A stretch of 64,000 nucleotides of DNA from Chitinophagaceae bacterium (GCA_947455215.1 CANGNA010000002.1:46112-110111); one strand, 5' to 3'. Counted from the stretch's first letter, positions 14,489 to 23,477 are shown. Program-made: numbers and translations. The notes: a model not told the origin generated them from the letters alone.

Positions 14489-17023
14489 ATGAAATACAAT
14501 CGTTACGCTCTCACATTGCTTTGTAGCTTTATGATGCTCTGTTTCGGAAACAGGGCTTCTGCACAAATCACTATTGTGGCAGACCCGACGACCTGTGGCG
14601 ATACAGCAACAACCTTGCATGCTACCTTACTGGGTGACGTGCCTACATCTGCCGGTATTACCGCGGATGACGGTTATTCTGCCTGTATCAATATCGGTTT
14701 TACCTTCAATTATTATGGTAACAACTACACACAGTTGTGTATAGGATCTAATGGTGTGCTCACCTTCGGTTGTACTTCAGCCGGATCTTATTGTACCTGG
14801 CCGATCAGCAATACGCTTGCAGCAACGGCTTCAGGTGGTACCATGCGCAATACGTTCTGCGCGCTGTGGTCTGATATCTGTACGCCTTGTGCTACCCCTG
14901 GCGGTACTATTACGTATTCGTCTATAGGTACTGCTCCTTATCGTAAGTTCATGGCTACATGGTGTGCTACGCATATGTACGGCTGTACTACACAGTGGGA
15001 AACATTCCAGGCGATACTGTATGAAACAACCGGTGTACTGGAAACGCACATCGCGCACAGAACATATATAGGTTGTTCATGGAATGGTCCTTACGCTATT
15101 GTAGGTGTTACCAACTCTACCGGTACTGCCAGCACAGTAGCCCCGGGCCGCGACTGGCCAGCAAACTGGGGCGCTATCAATGAAGCATGGCGCTTTACAC
15201 CATCTGGCGCACCTACGTCTGCTTACACTTGCAGTTCAATTCCGTTCGCTCCTGTTCCTTATGCATCATCTACTATTTACTGGTACGACAGTGCAACTCA
15301 CGTGCTAGTGGGTACTGGTCCAACGTTGAATGTACACCCTTCCGTGCCAACAACTTATATGGCAACAGCTGCAGGCTGTAGTGATTCCACATTTGCTTAT
15401 ATACATGTAATGCCACTGTCTGGTGGTGGTTCTGTAGGTACCGGTATTTCTGCGCCGGTTCATATCACTAATCTGTCTGGCTCTGATACTATCGATTGCG
15501 GTAGCAGTACCGGTGTGATCACTATTCACGGTGTAAATCCCGGCGTAGCAGATTCTATCTTCTACTCTTATAATGGTGTACCTCAGGCAACGATCGTACA
15601 AACATCACTGTCGGATAGTACGCTGGTATTAACCGGTCTGCCTGCAGGTGTTTATGATTATATTTACGTGAAGCAGGGTAGCTGTATATCAAACGCTCTG
15701 CCATGGATCATTTACAATTCTGTACTGGTGCCAGGCTTTACCGTTCAGTTGCTTCCTGGTTGTACATCAGATCAGCTGATAGTTACAGATCAGGCTTACT
15801 CTCATCCTTCCTTTAGTGCTGATGTTCCGATCTCAACTTTCGATTATGGAGATGGTACAGGTACTACCAGCACAGCTACGCACACCTACACTGCCCAGGG
15901 TAGTTACGTAGTGTCGCAGAATTATCATAATGCTTATGGTTGCTCGGTGACTGCTACTTTACCGGTATCCTTCAGTCACTCACTCAACTCTGTATTCATG
16001 CCTTCTGCTCCGCAGGTTTGCCTTGGTGTGCCGGACATTTTCACTAATAATTCTGTTGCATTCTACCAATACAATGGTGTATATTCCAACAACCCAATGA
16101 CTTACTCCTGGACATTTGGAGACGGAAGCACAAGTACAGACCAGAGCCCTGCACATATTTATGCTGCACCTGGAACATACAGTGTAACGCTGACAAATAC
16201 GGATAGTATCGGTTGTACTGCAACATCATCTACGACAATCGATGTTATCTCTATCACTACCACGCTGAATGTTCATGACACAACGGTATGTCTGAGGTTG
16301 CCTATGCAACTGGAAGCTACCACTGAAGTAATACCTTCTTCCCTGACGAATGTGATATATTCATGGTCTCCGGCAACAGGATTGTCTGATCCTACCATAC
16401 CAAACCCAACGTTCATGACAGTAGGTAACTTTGTGTATACCCTGAGTGCTACAGTGTTGCCGCTTGGTTGTACTGCATCGGATGTGGTAACTATCCATTC
16501 TAATCCTCCTATAACGCTTACCAATGTAACCGCTGATGCAACGATACCTTATGGTGCCAGCATCCAGCTGAATGCTGATAGCGCATGGATCTTTGTATGG
16601 AGCCCTAACGATGGAACGCTCAGCAATCCAAACATTAACAACCCTGTAGCAACGCCTACTGACTCTGTTAATACGTATATGGTTGTGGGTATGTCGCCTT
16701 ACGGTTGCCGCGACTCTGCTTATGTAACTATCAGGGTTGACCAGGGTGTAACGGAATTTGTTCCTGAGGCATTCACGCCAAATGGTGATGGTTTGAATGA
16801 TATGTTCAGGGTTTATAACCTGCATTACCAGAAGCTTGTAGATTTCAGCGTATTCAATCGTTGGGGTAAGCAAGTGTTCCACACCATCGATCCTAAGACA
16901 GGTTGGGATGGTACAGTTAATGGCGTAGCACAGGATATGGGTACGTATTACTACCAGATCATTGTTGCACATCCTGATGGCGAACAGAAGTCGATAACAG
17001 GCTCCGTAACGTTGATAAGATAG
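14489..17023 (+). CDS. Large secreted PKD-repeat protein with gliding-motility C-terminal (type IX) domain
   Basis: 844 residues. The signal peptide MKYNRYALTLLCSFMMLCFGNRASA is followed by a NIDO-like module: ADDGYSACINIGFTFNYYGNNY, then CIGSNGVLTFG. There are at least two PKD domains (YDYGDG-type turns: STFDYGDGTGTTS near 455 and WTFGDGSTSTDQSPAHIY near 545) and further Ig-like segments. The last 90 residues, from FVPEAFTPNGDGLNDMF to SITGSVTLIR, are the CHU_C or type B sorting domain, which directs export by the type IX system. TTG at 14483 is in frame, but ATG 14489 fits the AAGGA site. Likely a surface adhesin or matrix protein. A hairpin terminator follows. Confidence 0.88.
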   Translation: MKYNRYALTLLCSFMMLCFGNRASAQITIVADPTTCGDTATTLHATLLGDVPTSAGITADDGYSACINIGFTFNYYGNNYTQLCIGSNGVLTFGCTSAGSYCTWPISNTLAATASGGTMRNTFCALWSDICTPCATPGGTITYSSIGTAPYRKFMATWCATHMYGCTTQWETFQAILYETTGVLETHIAHRTYIGCSWNGPYAIVGVTNSTGTASTVAPGRDWPANWGAINEAWRFTPSGAPTSAYTCSSIPFAPVPYASSTIYWYDSATHVLVGTGPTLNVHPSVPTTYMATAAGCSDSTFAYIHVMPLSGGGSVGTGISAPVHITNLSGSDTIDCGSSTGVITIHGVNPGVADSIFYSYNGVPQATIVQTSLSDSTLVLTGLPAGVYDYIYVKQGSCISNALPWIIYNSVLVPGFTVQLLPGCTSDQLIVTDQAYSHPSFSADVPISTFDYGDGTGTTSTATHTYTAQGSYVVSQNYHNAYGCSVTATLPVSFSHSLNSVFMPSAPQVCLGVPDIFTNNSVAFYQYNGVYSNNPMTYSWTFGDGSTSTDQSPAHIYAAPGTYSVTLTNTDSIGCTATSSTTIDVISITTTLNVHDTTVCLRLPMQLEATTEVIPSSLTNVIYSWSPATGLSDPTIPNPTFMTVGNFVYTLSATVLPLGCTASDVVTIHSNPPITLTNVTADATIPYGASIQLNADSAWIFVWSPNDGTLSNPNINNPVATPTDSVNTYMVVGMSPYGCRDSAYVTIRVDQGVTEFVPEAFTPNGDGLNDMFRVYNLHYQKLVDFSVFNRWGKQVFHTIDPKTGWDGTVNGVAQDMGTYYYQIIVAHPDGEQKSITGSVTLIR

Positions 17024-17045
17024 AAATTTATTAAGGTATAATTGC

Positions 17046-17080
17046 AGATCCCGGGTGTAACGCCCGGGATCTTTCTTTTT
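17046..17080 (+). terminator. Terminator after the PKD protein gene
   Basis: Stem AGATCCCGGG (17046-17055) and CCCGGGATCT (17063-17072) with a 7-nt loop, then TTCTTTTTT. Confidence 0.8.
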
Positions 17081-17103
17081 TATATTATTTGCCGAAAAGG
17101 TAC

Positions 17104-17111
17104 TACATTTG
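17104..17111 (+). promoter_or_regulatory. Promoter -7 box of the FadR-type regulator
   Basis: TACATTTG, 26 nt before ATG 17138. The predicted transcription start falls within the palindrome at 17115-17135. Confidence 0.6.
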
Positions 17112-17114
17112 TCA

Positions 17115-17135
17115 TTCATCAGATGATTAGATGAA
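17115..17135. promoter_or_regulatory. Operator-like palindrome over the regulator's transcription start
   Basis: TTCATC-N9-GATGAA, perfect 6-bp arms, with an inner overlapping TCATC-A-GATGA. It sits between the -7 box and the ATG of a GntR/FadR-type gene. This placement fits autorepression by steric block. Confidence 0.6.
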
Positions 17136-17137
17136 TT

Positions 17138-17803
17138 ATGCTGAGTAAAGTTGTTAAACGCCACTCCCTGGCAGATGATGTGGCCGCAAGGCTGCGTGCT
17201 GAAATAGAAAAAGGTACGTACCAGGTGGGGCAAAAACTGCCTATTGAGCCTGAGCTGATGCGCATATATGGTGTTGGCCGCTCATCTATAAGGGAAGCAG
17301 TAAAACTGCTGGTGACAGCTGGCATACTACAGGTACAGCAGGGTAGCGGCACCTTTGTTAAAGAGGCCAGCGCCATTAATGAGCCGTTTGCCCAGCGGCT
17401 GATGCGCAGTAATTATGTGGATCTTGATGAAGTACGTAGCCTGCTTGAGATAAAGATAGCACAAAAGGCTGCGATCAACAGGACAGAAGGGGATATAGCC
17501 AGGATAACGGAAGCGCTGCTGCAAAGAAGCAAAGCAGCCCATAATGGCGATCTGCAGGAATGCGTGAATGCTGATGTGCGTTTCCATATAGCTATTGCAG
17601 AAGCGGCCGGGAATGAGATACTGACCGATATGTACAAATCGTTGGCGGTAGAGCTGAAGAAGTGGTTTCTCCAGGTGTTTACCGATACCAGCGAATTCGT
17701 GAAAACAACACCGGCCCACGAGGCAATACTGAAAAGTATAATAGACAGGGATCCACAGGCCGCCTGGACCAGTGCTCAAACACTGCACGGTCGATTTTTA
17801 TAG
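17138..17803 (+). CDS. FadR-subfamily GntR transcriptional regulator (FCD domain)
   Basis: A 221-residue regulator. Residues about 8-70 form the winged helix-turn-helix (LADDVAARLRAEIEKG, RIYGVGRSSIREAVKLL, then the wing VQQGSGTFV). Residues about 80-215 are the all-helical FCD ligand-binding domain (DEVRSLLEIKIAQKAA; the metal- and ligand-site stretch NADVRFHIAIAEAAGNEIL; LLA-type helix). FCD regulators usually sense small organic acids. It is followed after 17 nt by an Fsr-type MFS exporter that it probably controls. A palindrome over its own start region suggests autoregulation. Confidence 0.9.
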   Translation: MLSKVVKRHSLADDVAARLRAEIEKGTYQVGQKLPIEPELMRIYGVGRSSIREAVKLLVTAGILQVQQGSGTFVKEASAINEPFAQRLMRSNYVDLDEVRSLLEIKIAQKAAINRTEGDIARITEALLQRSKAAHNGDLQECVNADVRFHIAIAEAAGNEILTDMYKSLAVELKKWFLQVFTDTSEFVKTTPAHEAILKSIIDRDPQAAWTSAQTLHGRFL

Positions 17804-17820
17804 ATATAACCAGATCTTCC

Positions 17821-19017
17821 ATGAGTACCATAGCTAAACATCAAACATCGCAGACCATATTTTCCATCCTGTTTACCATAGCTTTTACGCATTTCATCAA
17901 CGATATGTGCCAGTCGGTCATCCCGTCTACGTACCCGATGATGAAGGCTAAATATCATCTTACATTTTCGCAGATAGGGTTGATCACGTTTAGTTTCCAG
18001 CTCACCGCCTCGCTGTTACAGCCGTTTATAGGTCATTTTACAGATCGTACACCACGGCCGTTCTCTTTAATGCTGGGGATGACATTTACTTTGCTCGGCC
18101 TTGTGTGCCTATCGCAGGCCGGTAATTTTTACTCCATCCTGGCATCAGCGGCTTGTGTGGGAGTAGGGTCGTCTATTTTCCATCCTGAATCATCGAGGGT
18201 AGCGTTCCTGGCATCGGGCGGCAGGCGAGGATTGGCGCAGTCGATATTCCAACTGGGTGGTAATGCGGGCGCAGCCTTTGGCCCGTTGCTGGTAGCTATA
18301 ATAGTAATGCCCTACGGGCAAAGCAATATCATATGGTTTGGCGCGGCTGCAATAACCGGTGCATTGATACTGATGCGCGTTGGCGCATGGTATAGAGATC
18401 ACCTGGCGCTAAAGGCGGCAGGTAAAACGAACAGGGGACAGGAGGAAAAACATCACCTGCCGCGCAATAAGGTGGTAAGTGCATTAGCTATACTGTTGCT
18501 GCTCATCTTCTCTAAGTACTTTTATATGACGAGTATGACCAGCTACTACACATTCTTCCTCATAGATAAGTTCCATCTTAGCGCGCAGCAATCGCAATTC
18601 TACCTGTTCATTTTCCTGGGCGCCATTGCCACGGGCACACTGGCTGGCGGGCCGCTTGGCGATAGGTTTGGGCGTAAGTATATCATCTGGTTTTCCATAC
18701 TAGGGGCGGCGCCATTCACTCTGTTGCTGCCTTATGCCAACCTGTTCTGGACAGGTGTGTTAGCCGCCATCATAGGTGTTATTATTGCCTCTGCTTTTTC
18801 GGCAATACTGGTGTATGCACAAGAGTTAGTTCCGGGGCGGGTGGGCACGATCTCTGGCCTGTTCTTCGGCTTTGCCTTTGGTATAGCGGGTATAGGATCG
18901 GCTTTGCTGGGCAAATTGGCAGATAGCACCAGCATCAGCTTCGTATTTCACGTATGTGCGTTCCTGCCGCTGCTGGGTATTATAACCGGCTTATTGCCTA
19001 ACCTGGAAAGGAAGTGA
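17821..19017 (+). CDS. MFS transporter, fosmidomycin-resistance (Fsr) type
   Basis: A 398-residue, 12-helix major facilitator protein. The family pattern is seen in HFINDMCQSVIPSTYPMM (first helix), QPFIGHFTDRTPRPF (loop 2-3 motif A variant) and the GVGSSIFHPESSRVAFLASGG segment typical of Fsr, where the HPE follows helix 4. Motif A recurs in the second half as GGPLGDRFGRKYI. The frame is open back to 17662 inside the regulator gene, but the ATG at 17821 begins the recognisable protein and lies 17 nt after the regulator stop. It is probably an exporter of a small anionic compound; the true substrate would be the regulator's ligand or a relative. Confidence 0.9.
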   Translation: MSTIAKHQTSQTIFSILFTIAFTHFINDMCQSVIPSTYPMMKAKYHLTFSQIGLITFSFQLTASLLQPFIGHFTDRTPRPFSLMLGMTFTLLGLVCLSQAGNFYSILASAACVGVGSSIFHPESSRVAFLASGGRRGLAQSIFQLGGNAGAAFGPLLVAIIVMPYGQSNIIWFGAAAITGALILMRVGAWYRDHLALKAAGKTNRGQEEKHHLPRNKVVSALAILLLLIFSKYFYMTSMTSYYTFFLIDKFHLSAQQSQFYLFIFLGAIATGTLAGGPLGDRFGRKYIIWFSILGAAPFTLLLPYANLFWTGVLAAIIGVIIASAFSAILVYAQELVPGRVGTISGLFFGFAFGIAGIGSALLGKLADSTSISFVFHVCAFLPLLGIITGLLPNLERK

Positions 19018-19093
19018 TAACTTGACTTAAAGTATTGCTAAATCACGGAAGGACTGGTGTAGCAGCAAATATATAAAGTAGTTTTACCTGTAC

Positions 19094-19822
19094 ATGACAA
19101 CTGCTTGCAGAGGTATTTTGCTTTACTCTTCTTTGTTATTGTCGTCGGTGTCTTATGCCCAGAATATGCAGGGTGTGGTAACTGATGGCGTGACCGGCAG
19201 GCCCATGCTGGCTGTTACGGTAGTGAATGAGCGCACGCAGCAGGCCACGACAACCGATGAGAATGGTTTTTATACAATAGCTGCAACGCAGGGCGATAAG
19301 ATAGCCTTTACTTATGTGGGTTATAAAACCATTGAGAAGCAAAAGCCTGTGTCGGTGATCATTGCCACGCAGAACATAAGTATGGAGCCCGGTGCCACAA
19401 CGCTTAGGGAGTTTGTTTTTAAAGGCGATAAGCGCACCAAGTACCAGATAGACTCTGCTGAACGGATGGAAGTGTATCATTCCCCGTTGTCGAGGAAGCC
19501 ACCGTCTCCGTTCAACAGTCCGGTATCGGCCATAGCCGAGTTGTTCAATAAGAAGGCCCGTATGGCCTATGCGTTTCAAAAGGCTTATGTAGGTGACGAG
19601 CAGAACAGGTTCATAGATACCCGTTATACCACCAAGGTGGTGGTACAGTTGACCCACCTTACGGGCGATAGTGTGGCCAGCTTTATGAACACTAACCCTA
19701 TGCCTTATGATTTTGCCCGTAATGCCAGCGACCTGGAACTGAAGATGTGGATACGCGAGCGTTATAAGGAATGGATAAAGAACCCCGTAATGATAGCAGA
19801 CACGGTGGTTACGCAACATTAA
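19094..19822 (+). CDS. Secreted carboxypeptidase-regulatory-like domain protein
   Basis: 242 residues. Signal peptide (TACRGILLYSSLLLSSVSYA), then a CarboxypepD_reg-like beta-sandwich at about 25-105: MQGVVTDGVTGRPMLAVTV, then TTDENGFYTIAATQGDKIAF and FTYVGYKT. This matches the plug-adjacent domain of TonB-linked receptors, but no barrel follows. The remaining 130 residues (LFNKKARMAYAFQKAYV, LELKMWIRERYKEWI) are helical and of unknown role. Such stand-alone proteins are frequent in Bacteroidota. It ends at a very strong bidirectional terminator. Function unknown, probably periplasmic or outer membrane. Confidence 0.8.
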   Translation: MTTACRGILLYSSLLLSSVSYAQNMQGVVTDGVTGRPMLAVTVVNERTQQATTTDENGFYTIAATQGDKIAFTYVGYKTIEKQKPVSVIIATQNISMEPGATTLREFVFKGDKRTKYQIDSAERMEVYHSPLSRKPPSPFNSPVSAIAELFNKKARMAYAFQKAYVGDEQNRFIDTRYTTKVVVQLTHLTGDSVASFMNTNPMPYDFARNASDLELKMWIRERYKEWIKNPVMIADTVVTQH

Positions 19823-19831
19823 GTATCCTGA

Positions 19832-19880
19832 TATAAAAGAAGAAGCCGCTCTTAGCAAAAGAGCGGCTTCTTCTTTTATA
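19832..19880. terminator. Perfect 22-bp bidirectional terminator
   Basis: Arms 19832-19853 and 19859-19880 are perfectly complementary over 22 bp, with a 5-nt AGCAA loop and an A/T-rich outer stem. It separates convergent genes ending at 19822 and 19900. Confidence 0.9.
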
Positions 19881-19899
19881 AGTGTATATCTCCCCAAAA

Positions 19900-21258
19900 C
19901 TATGGGAAAAGAACACCGTTATACTTGTTCACATTAACCGGTGAAACAGTAGAATGATAATAGCTGTTGATGGTTTCGATGATCTTGTTAGCTACCAGCG
20001 CATAACCACGTGGTGTAAGGTGTACACCATCGAGAGAGAAAGCACCACCAGATACATACTGCGCATTGTACATGATGCCATTGTATGTGATACCAGATTG
20101 CAGAGTGCCCATGTAAGTATACATATCAACATATGCCAGGTTGCGGCGGAAAGCTTCACCCTTGATGATGTCGTTGAAACGCTGAGTAGCATTGCGGATG
20201 TTCTGCAGCTCTTCTGTAGTGATCACATACTGTTGAGGTATTGGCTTAAAGCTACCCCAGCCAGCACATGTCAGAGAGTCTGAAGGTGTGGTGAGTAGCA
20301 CCAGTTCGCCGGCAACTGCCTGGCGCATGTTGCCCAGATTGTCGCGTACGATGAAGAAGTTGGAACCCAACTGGAATTTGTAGTTGATAGAATTGCCGTA
20401 GAATGCATTCAGAGAGTCCGCAAGTGTCTGGCGGGTAATGGTAAGACCATTAATAGGAATGGTAGTGAAGAACGGTATTGTTGTAATATCCGGGATATTG
20501 ATCAACGCGCCCTTTGCACCTGTGCTGACAGCTGTAGTTACAGCAGTTTTGAAAGCGGTATCGAAAACAGCCGTTGGTGTGATATCGTTCCTGTTGTAGA
20601 AATTAGTGAAAGCCGGGGCAGCATTGCCGGAACCATCGCCCTGGCCGCCTGCAGTTGCATAGCCCAGTACATCATTAGCACCCAGCCACATGGTAAAGAA
20701 TGTAGGGTGGGTATTGTTTACGCGGTATACCAGCTCATCTTGCGGGGTACCTGTAGTTGGTGCGTGGTAGAAACGGGCAGCATATGGGTTAAGTGCGCCA
20801 TAAGACACAACCGGATAATCGGCCACCCTGATACCGGGAACGCCGATATTGTTGATCTGGCCGCCTACTGTTTTTGCGTCATTGGCATCCTGGGTCCATC
20901 CCGGCAGATTTATTGGAGACAAGGTAGAGTCGCCTACGCAAGGATAGACCATACTGAGCACCATCCTGGCAGCAGGATAACCATTGTCTGATGCCAGCAG
21001 CGGCTGTTTGAAGTCGCCCTGGGCGCCATATGGCGCAGGTATCTGGGCAAACTGTTCGTATAAACGTTGAGGATAAGAATTGAGCTGGCCGGTGGCATAC
21101 AGGCTACCATCAGCATAACCAGCTGTAAGCGAGTTGCCTATAGCCAGATAGCTACGGAAATCAGCATCGCCGGCAGTAGGGGGAACTGTAATATTTACAC
21201 TGGGTTTGCAGGCTGCAAACAGGCAGGCAAAGGCACCAAGAATATATATTTTTCTCAT
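19900..21258 (-). CDS. SGNH-hydrolase-type lipoprotein (putative esterase or lipase)
   Basis: 452 residues with a lipoprotein signal ending LFAAC (Cys17), so anchored in a membrane. Block I of the SGNH fold reads YLAIGNSLTAGYADG, with nucleophile Ser43 in GNSL instead of GDSL. Asn-containing block III appears as WLGANDVLGYA. Block V LDGVHLTPRGYALVAN supplies Asp410 and His413. The protein is longer than typical GDSL esterases, with extra loops. It follows a FadL-type outer membrane channel after 11 nt in one transcript. This suggests that it releases fatty acids from esters at the cell surface for FadL to take in. Substrate unproven. Confidence 0.85.
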   Translation of the reverse strand: MRKIYILGAFACLFAACKPSVNITVPPTAGDADFRSYLAIGNSLTAGYADGSLYATGQLNSYPQRLYEQFAQIPAPYGAQGDFKQPLLASDNGYPAARMVLSMVYPCVGDSTLSPINLPGWTQDANDAKTVGGQINNIGVPGIRVADYPVVSYGALNPYAARFYHAPTTGTPQDELVYRVNNTHPTFFTMWLGANDVLGYATAGGQGDGSGNAAPAFTNFYNRNDITPTAVFDTAFKTAVTTAVSTGAKGALINIPDITTIPFFTTIPINGLTITRQTLADSLNAFYGNSINYKFQLGSNFFIVRDNLGNMRQAVAGELVLLTTPSDSLTCAGWGSFKPIPQQYVITTEELQNIRNATQRFNDIIKGEAFRRNLAYVDMYTYMGTLQSGITYNGIMYNAQYVSGGAFSLDGVHLTPRGYALVANKIIETINSYYHSTVSPVNVNKYNGVLFP

Positions 21259-21269
21259 TTTGGATCGAA

Positions 21270-22499
21270 TTAGAAGTTGTAATAAATACCTATACCCGGA
21301 GTGATGGCTTCTGTCTTATACGTACCGCTGAAGTTGCCGAAGTTGTAATTAGCAGCGCGCTTAGGCGTAGTAACCCACTCCACCGCAGCCATGATGGTAA
21401 CACGCTTGATCGGCTTAACAGAAGCACCGCAGGTGATAACTACGTGATCAGCATCCGGAAGATCCGGGCTAACGTAGCCATTGGTAACCGGTGTTGGATC
21501 GTAAGCGCCACCAGCCATTACAGAAACCACCTTGCTGATCTTGTAATTAGCACCAATACGAGAGGTAAATGTATTGCGGTAATGACGTGGAGCGTGGTTA
21601 TCCTTCAGAGAATTGGTATGTGTAGCAAAGTTGATATACAGGGAATCATAAGAGTTCCAGCCTGTATAGTTGAAGTCGGCCTGCAGAGTAAGGCGCTCGT
21701 TGTTGAGCGGCTTGATCGCAAAACCGATGGTAGCCACCTGCGGCAATGGCAGGAATGTTTCGAAACGAGTGTTCGGGAACGAGCTGCGGAGCGTATAAGG
21801 CACGTTGAAGTTAGCGGAACCGCCATCCAGGTTCATTGTTACCTGAGAGCGGTAAGTAAGACCTACCTGGAAACGATCGCTGAACTTCATATGCAAACCT
21901 GCATTGAAGCCAAAGCCGTTGGCGTTGCCGTGGAGGTGCAGCGTAGCATCTTCGCTATAGTTGTTTTGTACTGGTAAAGCAGCACGGTAATCAAAGTCGC
22001 CGGCAGCATATATCAGGCCAATACCTGCAGACAGGAAGTCGGAGATACGGTAGCTGACAGTAGGCTGGAAGAAGAATGACCTGAGATTGATGGACTGTAC
22101 CATGTAGCGGCCGATCCAGTTATCGTCCCATTTGAGGCCGGAACCGAATGGCGTGTATATTCCAAGACCCAGCGCCAGGCGGCTGTTTTCCCTAACCGGA
22201 CCACCAACATAAAGGTTGAATGGCGTAAAGGTCTGATCTACCGACCTTGTAGAGCCCAGGTAGTAGTTGCCATAGGCTGTAGCCGGCTTGATGGCCAGGA
22301 TACTACCGTAAACCTGTATACCCTTTAAGCGTGCGAATGCACCGGGATTGTAAAAGATAGATGATGCGTCCCATGCATAAGCAGTACCAGAGCCGCCCAT
22401 CGCGAGCTGCCTGATGCCTTGCAGGTTCAATTGGTAACCGGCTCCGAAAGAAGAAAAGGATGCCATTGCCAGTGATGCCGCCAGTAAGTGTTTCTTCAT
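21270..22499 (-). CDS. FadL/OMPP1/TodX-type outer membrane transport protein
   Basis: A 409-residue outer membrane beta-barrel. After the signal peptide MKKHLLAASLAMASFSSFGA comes the N-terminal hatch of the FadL family: GYQLNLQGIRQLAMGGSGTAYAWDASSIFYNPGAF, split here as the GxGxAxA..DAS.xxxNPA pattern. Amphipathic strands ending in an aromatic residue follow (ITPGIGIYYNF at the C-terminus). The family passes long-chain fatty acids or other hydrophobic compounds across the outer membrane by lateral diffusion. The SGNH lipoprotein gene lies 11 nt downstream. A TATATTTG promoter box sits about 110 nt upstream, and the leader holds a perfect palindrome. Confidence 0.9.
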   Translation of the reverse strand: MKKHLLAASLAMASFSSFGAGYQLNLQGIRQLAMGGSGTAYAWDASSIFYNPGAFARLKGIQVYGSILAIKPATAYGNYYLGSTRSVDQTFTPFNLYVGGPVRENSRLALGLGIYTPFGSGLKWDDNWIGRYMVQSINLRSFFFQPTVSYRISDFLSAGIGLIYAAGDFDYRAALPVQNNYSEDATLHLHGNANGFGFNAGLHMKFSDRFQVGLTYRSQVTMNLDGGSANFNVPYTLRSSFPNTRFETFLPLPQVATIGFAIKPLNNERLTLQADFNYTGWNSYDSLYINFATHTNSLKDNHAPRHYRNTFTSRIGANYKISKVVSVMAGGAYDPTPVTNGYVSPDLPDADHVVITCGASVKPIKRVTIMAAVEWVTTPKRAANYNFGNFSGTYKTEAITPGIGIYYNF

Positions 22500-22534
22500 A
22501 AACAGTGAGTGTGTTATGTAATAGCTTTTTCAGC

Positions 22535-22548
22535 TGGCATTCATGCCA
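22535..22548. promoter_or_regulatory. Palindrome in the leader of the FadL-type gene
   Basis: TGGCAT-TC-ATGCCA, perfect 6-bp arms, extendable on the minus strand to AGTTGGCAT / ATGCCAGCT with one G-U. It is 36-49 nt before the ATG and downstream of the -7 box at 22609-22616. It could be an operator or an RNA hairpin. Confidence 0.5.
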
Positions 22549-22608
22549 ACTAATCGTGTAAGGTATGGCGAATTATTTATTTAACCAAACCAGACGCGTA
22601 AATCTACG

Positions 22609-22616
22609 CAAATATA
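22609..22616 (-). promoter_or_regulatory. Promoter -7 box of the FadL-SGNH operon
   Basis: TATATTTG on the minus strand, implying an mRNA leader of about 100 nt. Confidence 0.5.
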
Positions 22617-22673
22617 AGCGAACACCTGAAAAAACATAGTAGATGTCAATAGTTTAAATGGGATACTGTGCCA

Positions 22674-23363
22674 CTATGCCAATCCTATGGTACCGATACT
22701 TACTCTTACACCGGGGCTTTGCAAAAGTGCTGTGGCACAAGCTTCAAGCGTAGCGCCGGTGGTCAATACGTCGTCGAAAATAAATATATGTTTGTTTTTT
22801 AGCTGCATTGGGTTCTTGACAGCAAAAGCATCTTTCATATTGTCAATGCGCTCATTCCTGTTCTTTTTGGTCTGGCTTTCGGTATTGCGCACACGTATCA
22901 GTGCATCCGGGAGCATAGGAATGCCAGTAGCCTCCGACAACCCTTTGCCGATGAGCAGGCTCTGATTGTAACCGCGTTTTGCTTCCTTATCGGGGTGAAG
23001 GGGAACGGGGAGCAGGTAGTCGATATCGTCCACCCAGCCATTGTGCAGCAAACGCTGCCCCCAAATGTGGCCCAGGTAGCGGCCATTCTTTTTCTTGTCC
23101 TGGTATTTCAGGCCGTGAAGTAGGTGCTGCAACAGGCCGTCGTCTGTGAAATAGCAAAATGATGTGGCTTTAATGAATGGAACCCGCCCGGCCAGGCGGA
23201 GTGTGGTCTCGTTTTCGGGATGCCAGTTGTCTATCTCGGGTAGTTCGCTCTCGCAGGCGAGGCACAACACATCTTCGTTGCCTGTGAGGGGTTGACGACA
23301 GCCCTCGCAAAGATGAGGGTACAACAAGCGAAGCAGATCATGGGTAAGTTGTTGGAGTATCAT
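22674..23363 (-). CDS. comF: ComF-family phosphoribosyltransferase-like protein
   Basis: A 229-residue ComF/GntX protein. The N-terminal zinc ribbon has Cys19-x2-Cys22 and Cys34-x2-Cys37. The C-terminal phosphoribosyltransferase fold has the PRPP loop IFDDVLTTGATLEAC (from about 195). The basic segment KRGYNQSLLIGKGLSEATG is typical. ComF takes part in DNA uptake or single-strand DNA handling in competent bacteria; its exact reaction is unsettled. It lies divergent from ndh with a 134-nt gap, where each gene has its own TAGTTTTG box. Confidence 0.9.
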   Translation of the reverse strand: MILQQLTHDLLRLLYPHLCEGCRQPLTGNEDVLCLACESELPEIDNWHPENETTLRLAGRVPFIKATSFCYFTDDGLLQHLLHGLKYQDKKKNGRYLGHIWGQRLLHNGWVDDIDYLLPVPLHPDKEAKRGYNQSLLIGKGLSEATGIPMLPDALIRVRNTESQTKKNRNERIDNMKDAFAVKNPMQLKNKHIFIFDDVLTTGATLEACATALLQSPGVRVSIGTIGLA

Positions 23364-23373
23364 GGCAGGAGTG

Positions 23374-23381
23374 CAAAACTA
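23374..23381 (-). promoter_or_regulatory. Promoter -7 box of comF
   Basis: TAGTTTTG on the minus strand, 10 nt before the ATG at 23363. Confidence 0.5.
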
Positions 23382-23469
23382 TTGCAAACAATACATTTTT
23401 CTAAAACTATATTTATTACGCAGCATGGTGGTATGAATTGTGAAAATAGTCTTGGCCTGGCTTTTATGG

Positions 23470-23477
23470 TAGTTTTG
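23470..23477 (+). promoter_or_regulatory. Promoter -7 box of ndh
   Basis: TAGTTTTG, 20 nt before the ATG at 23498. Confidence 0.55.

Noticed and set aside
17662..17820. 53-residue N-terminal extension of the MFS transporter overlapping the regulator gene
   Set aside because: The extension is polar, unlike the family, and overlaps a conserved regulator in another frame; ATG 17821 is well placed.
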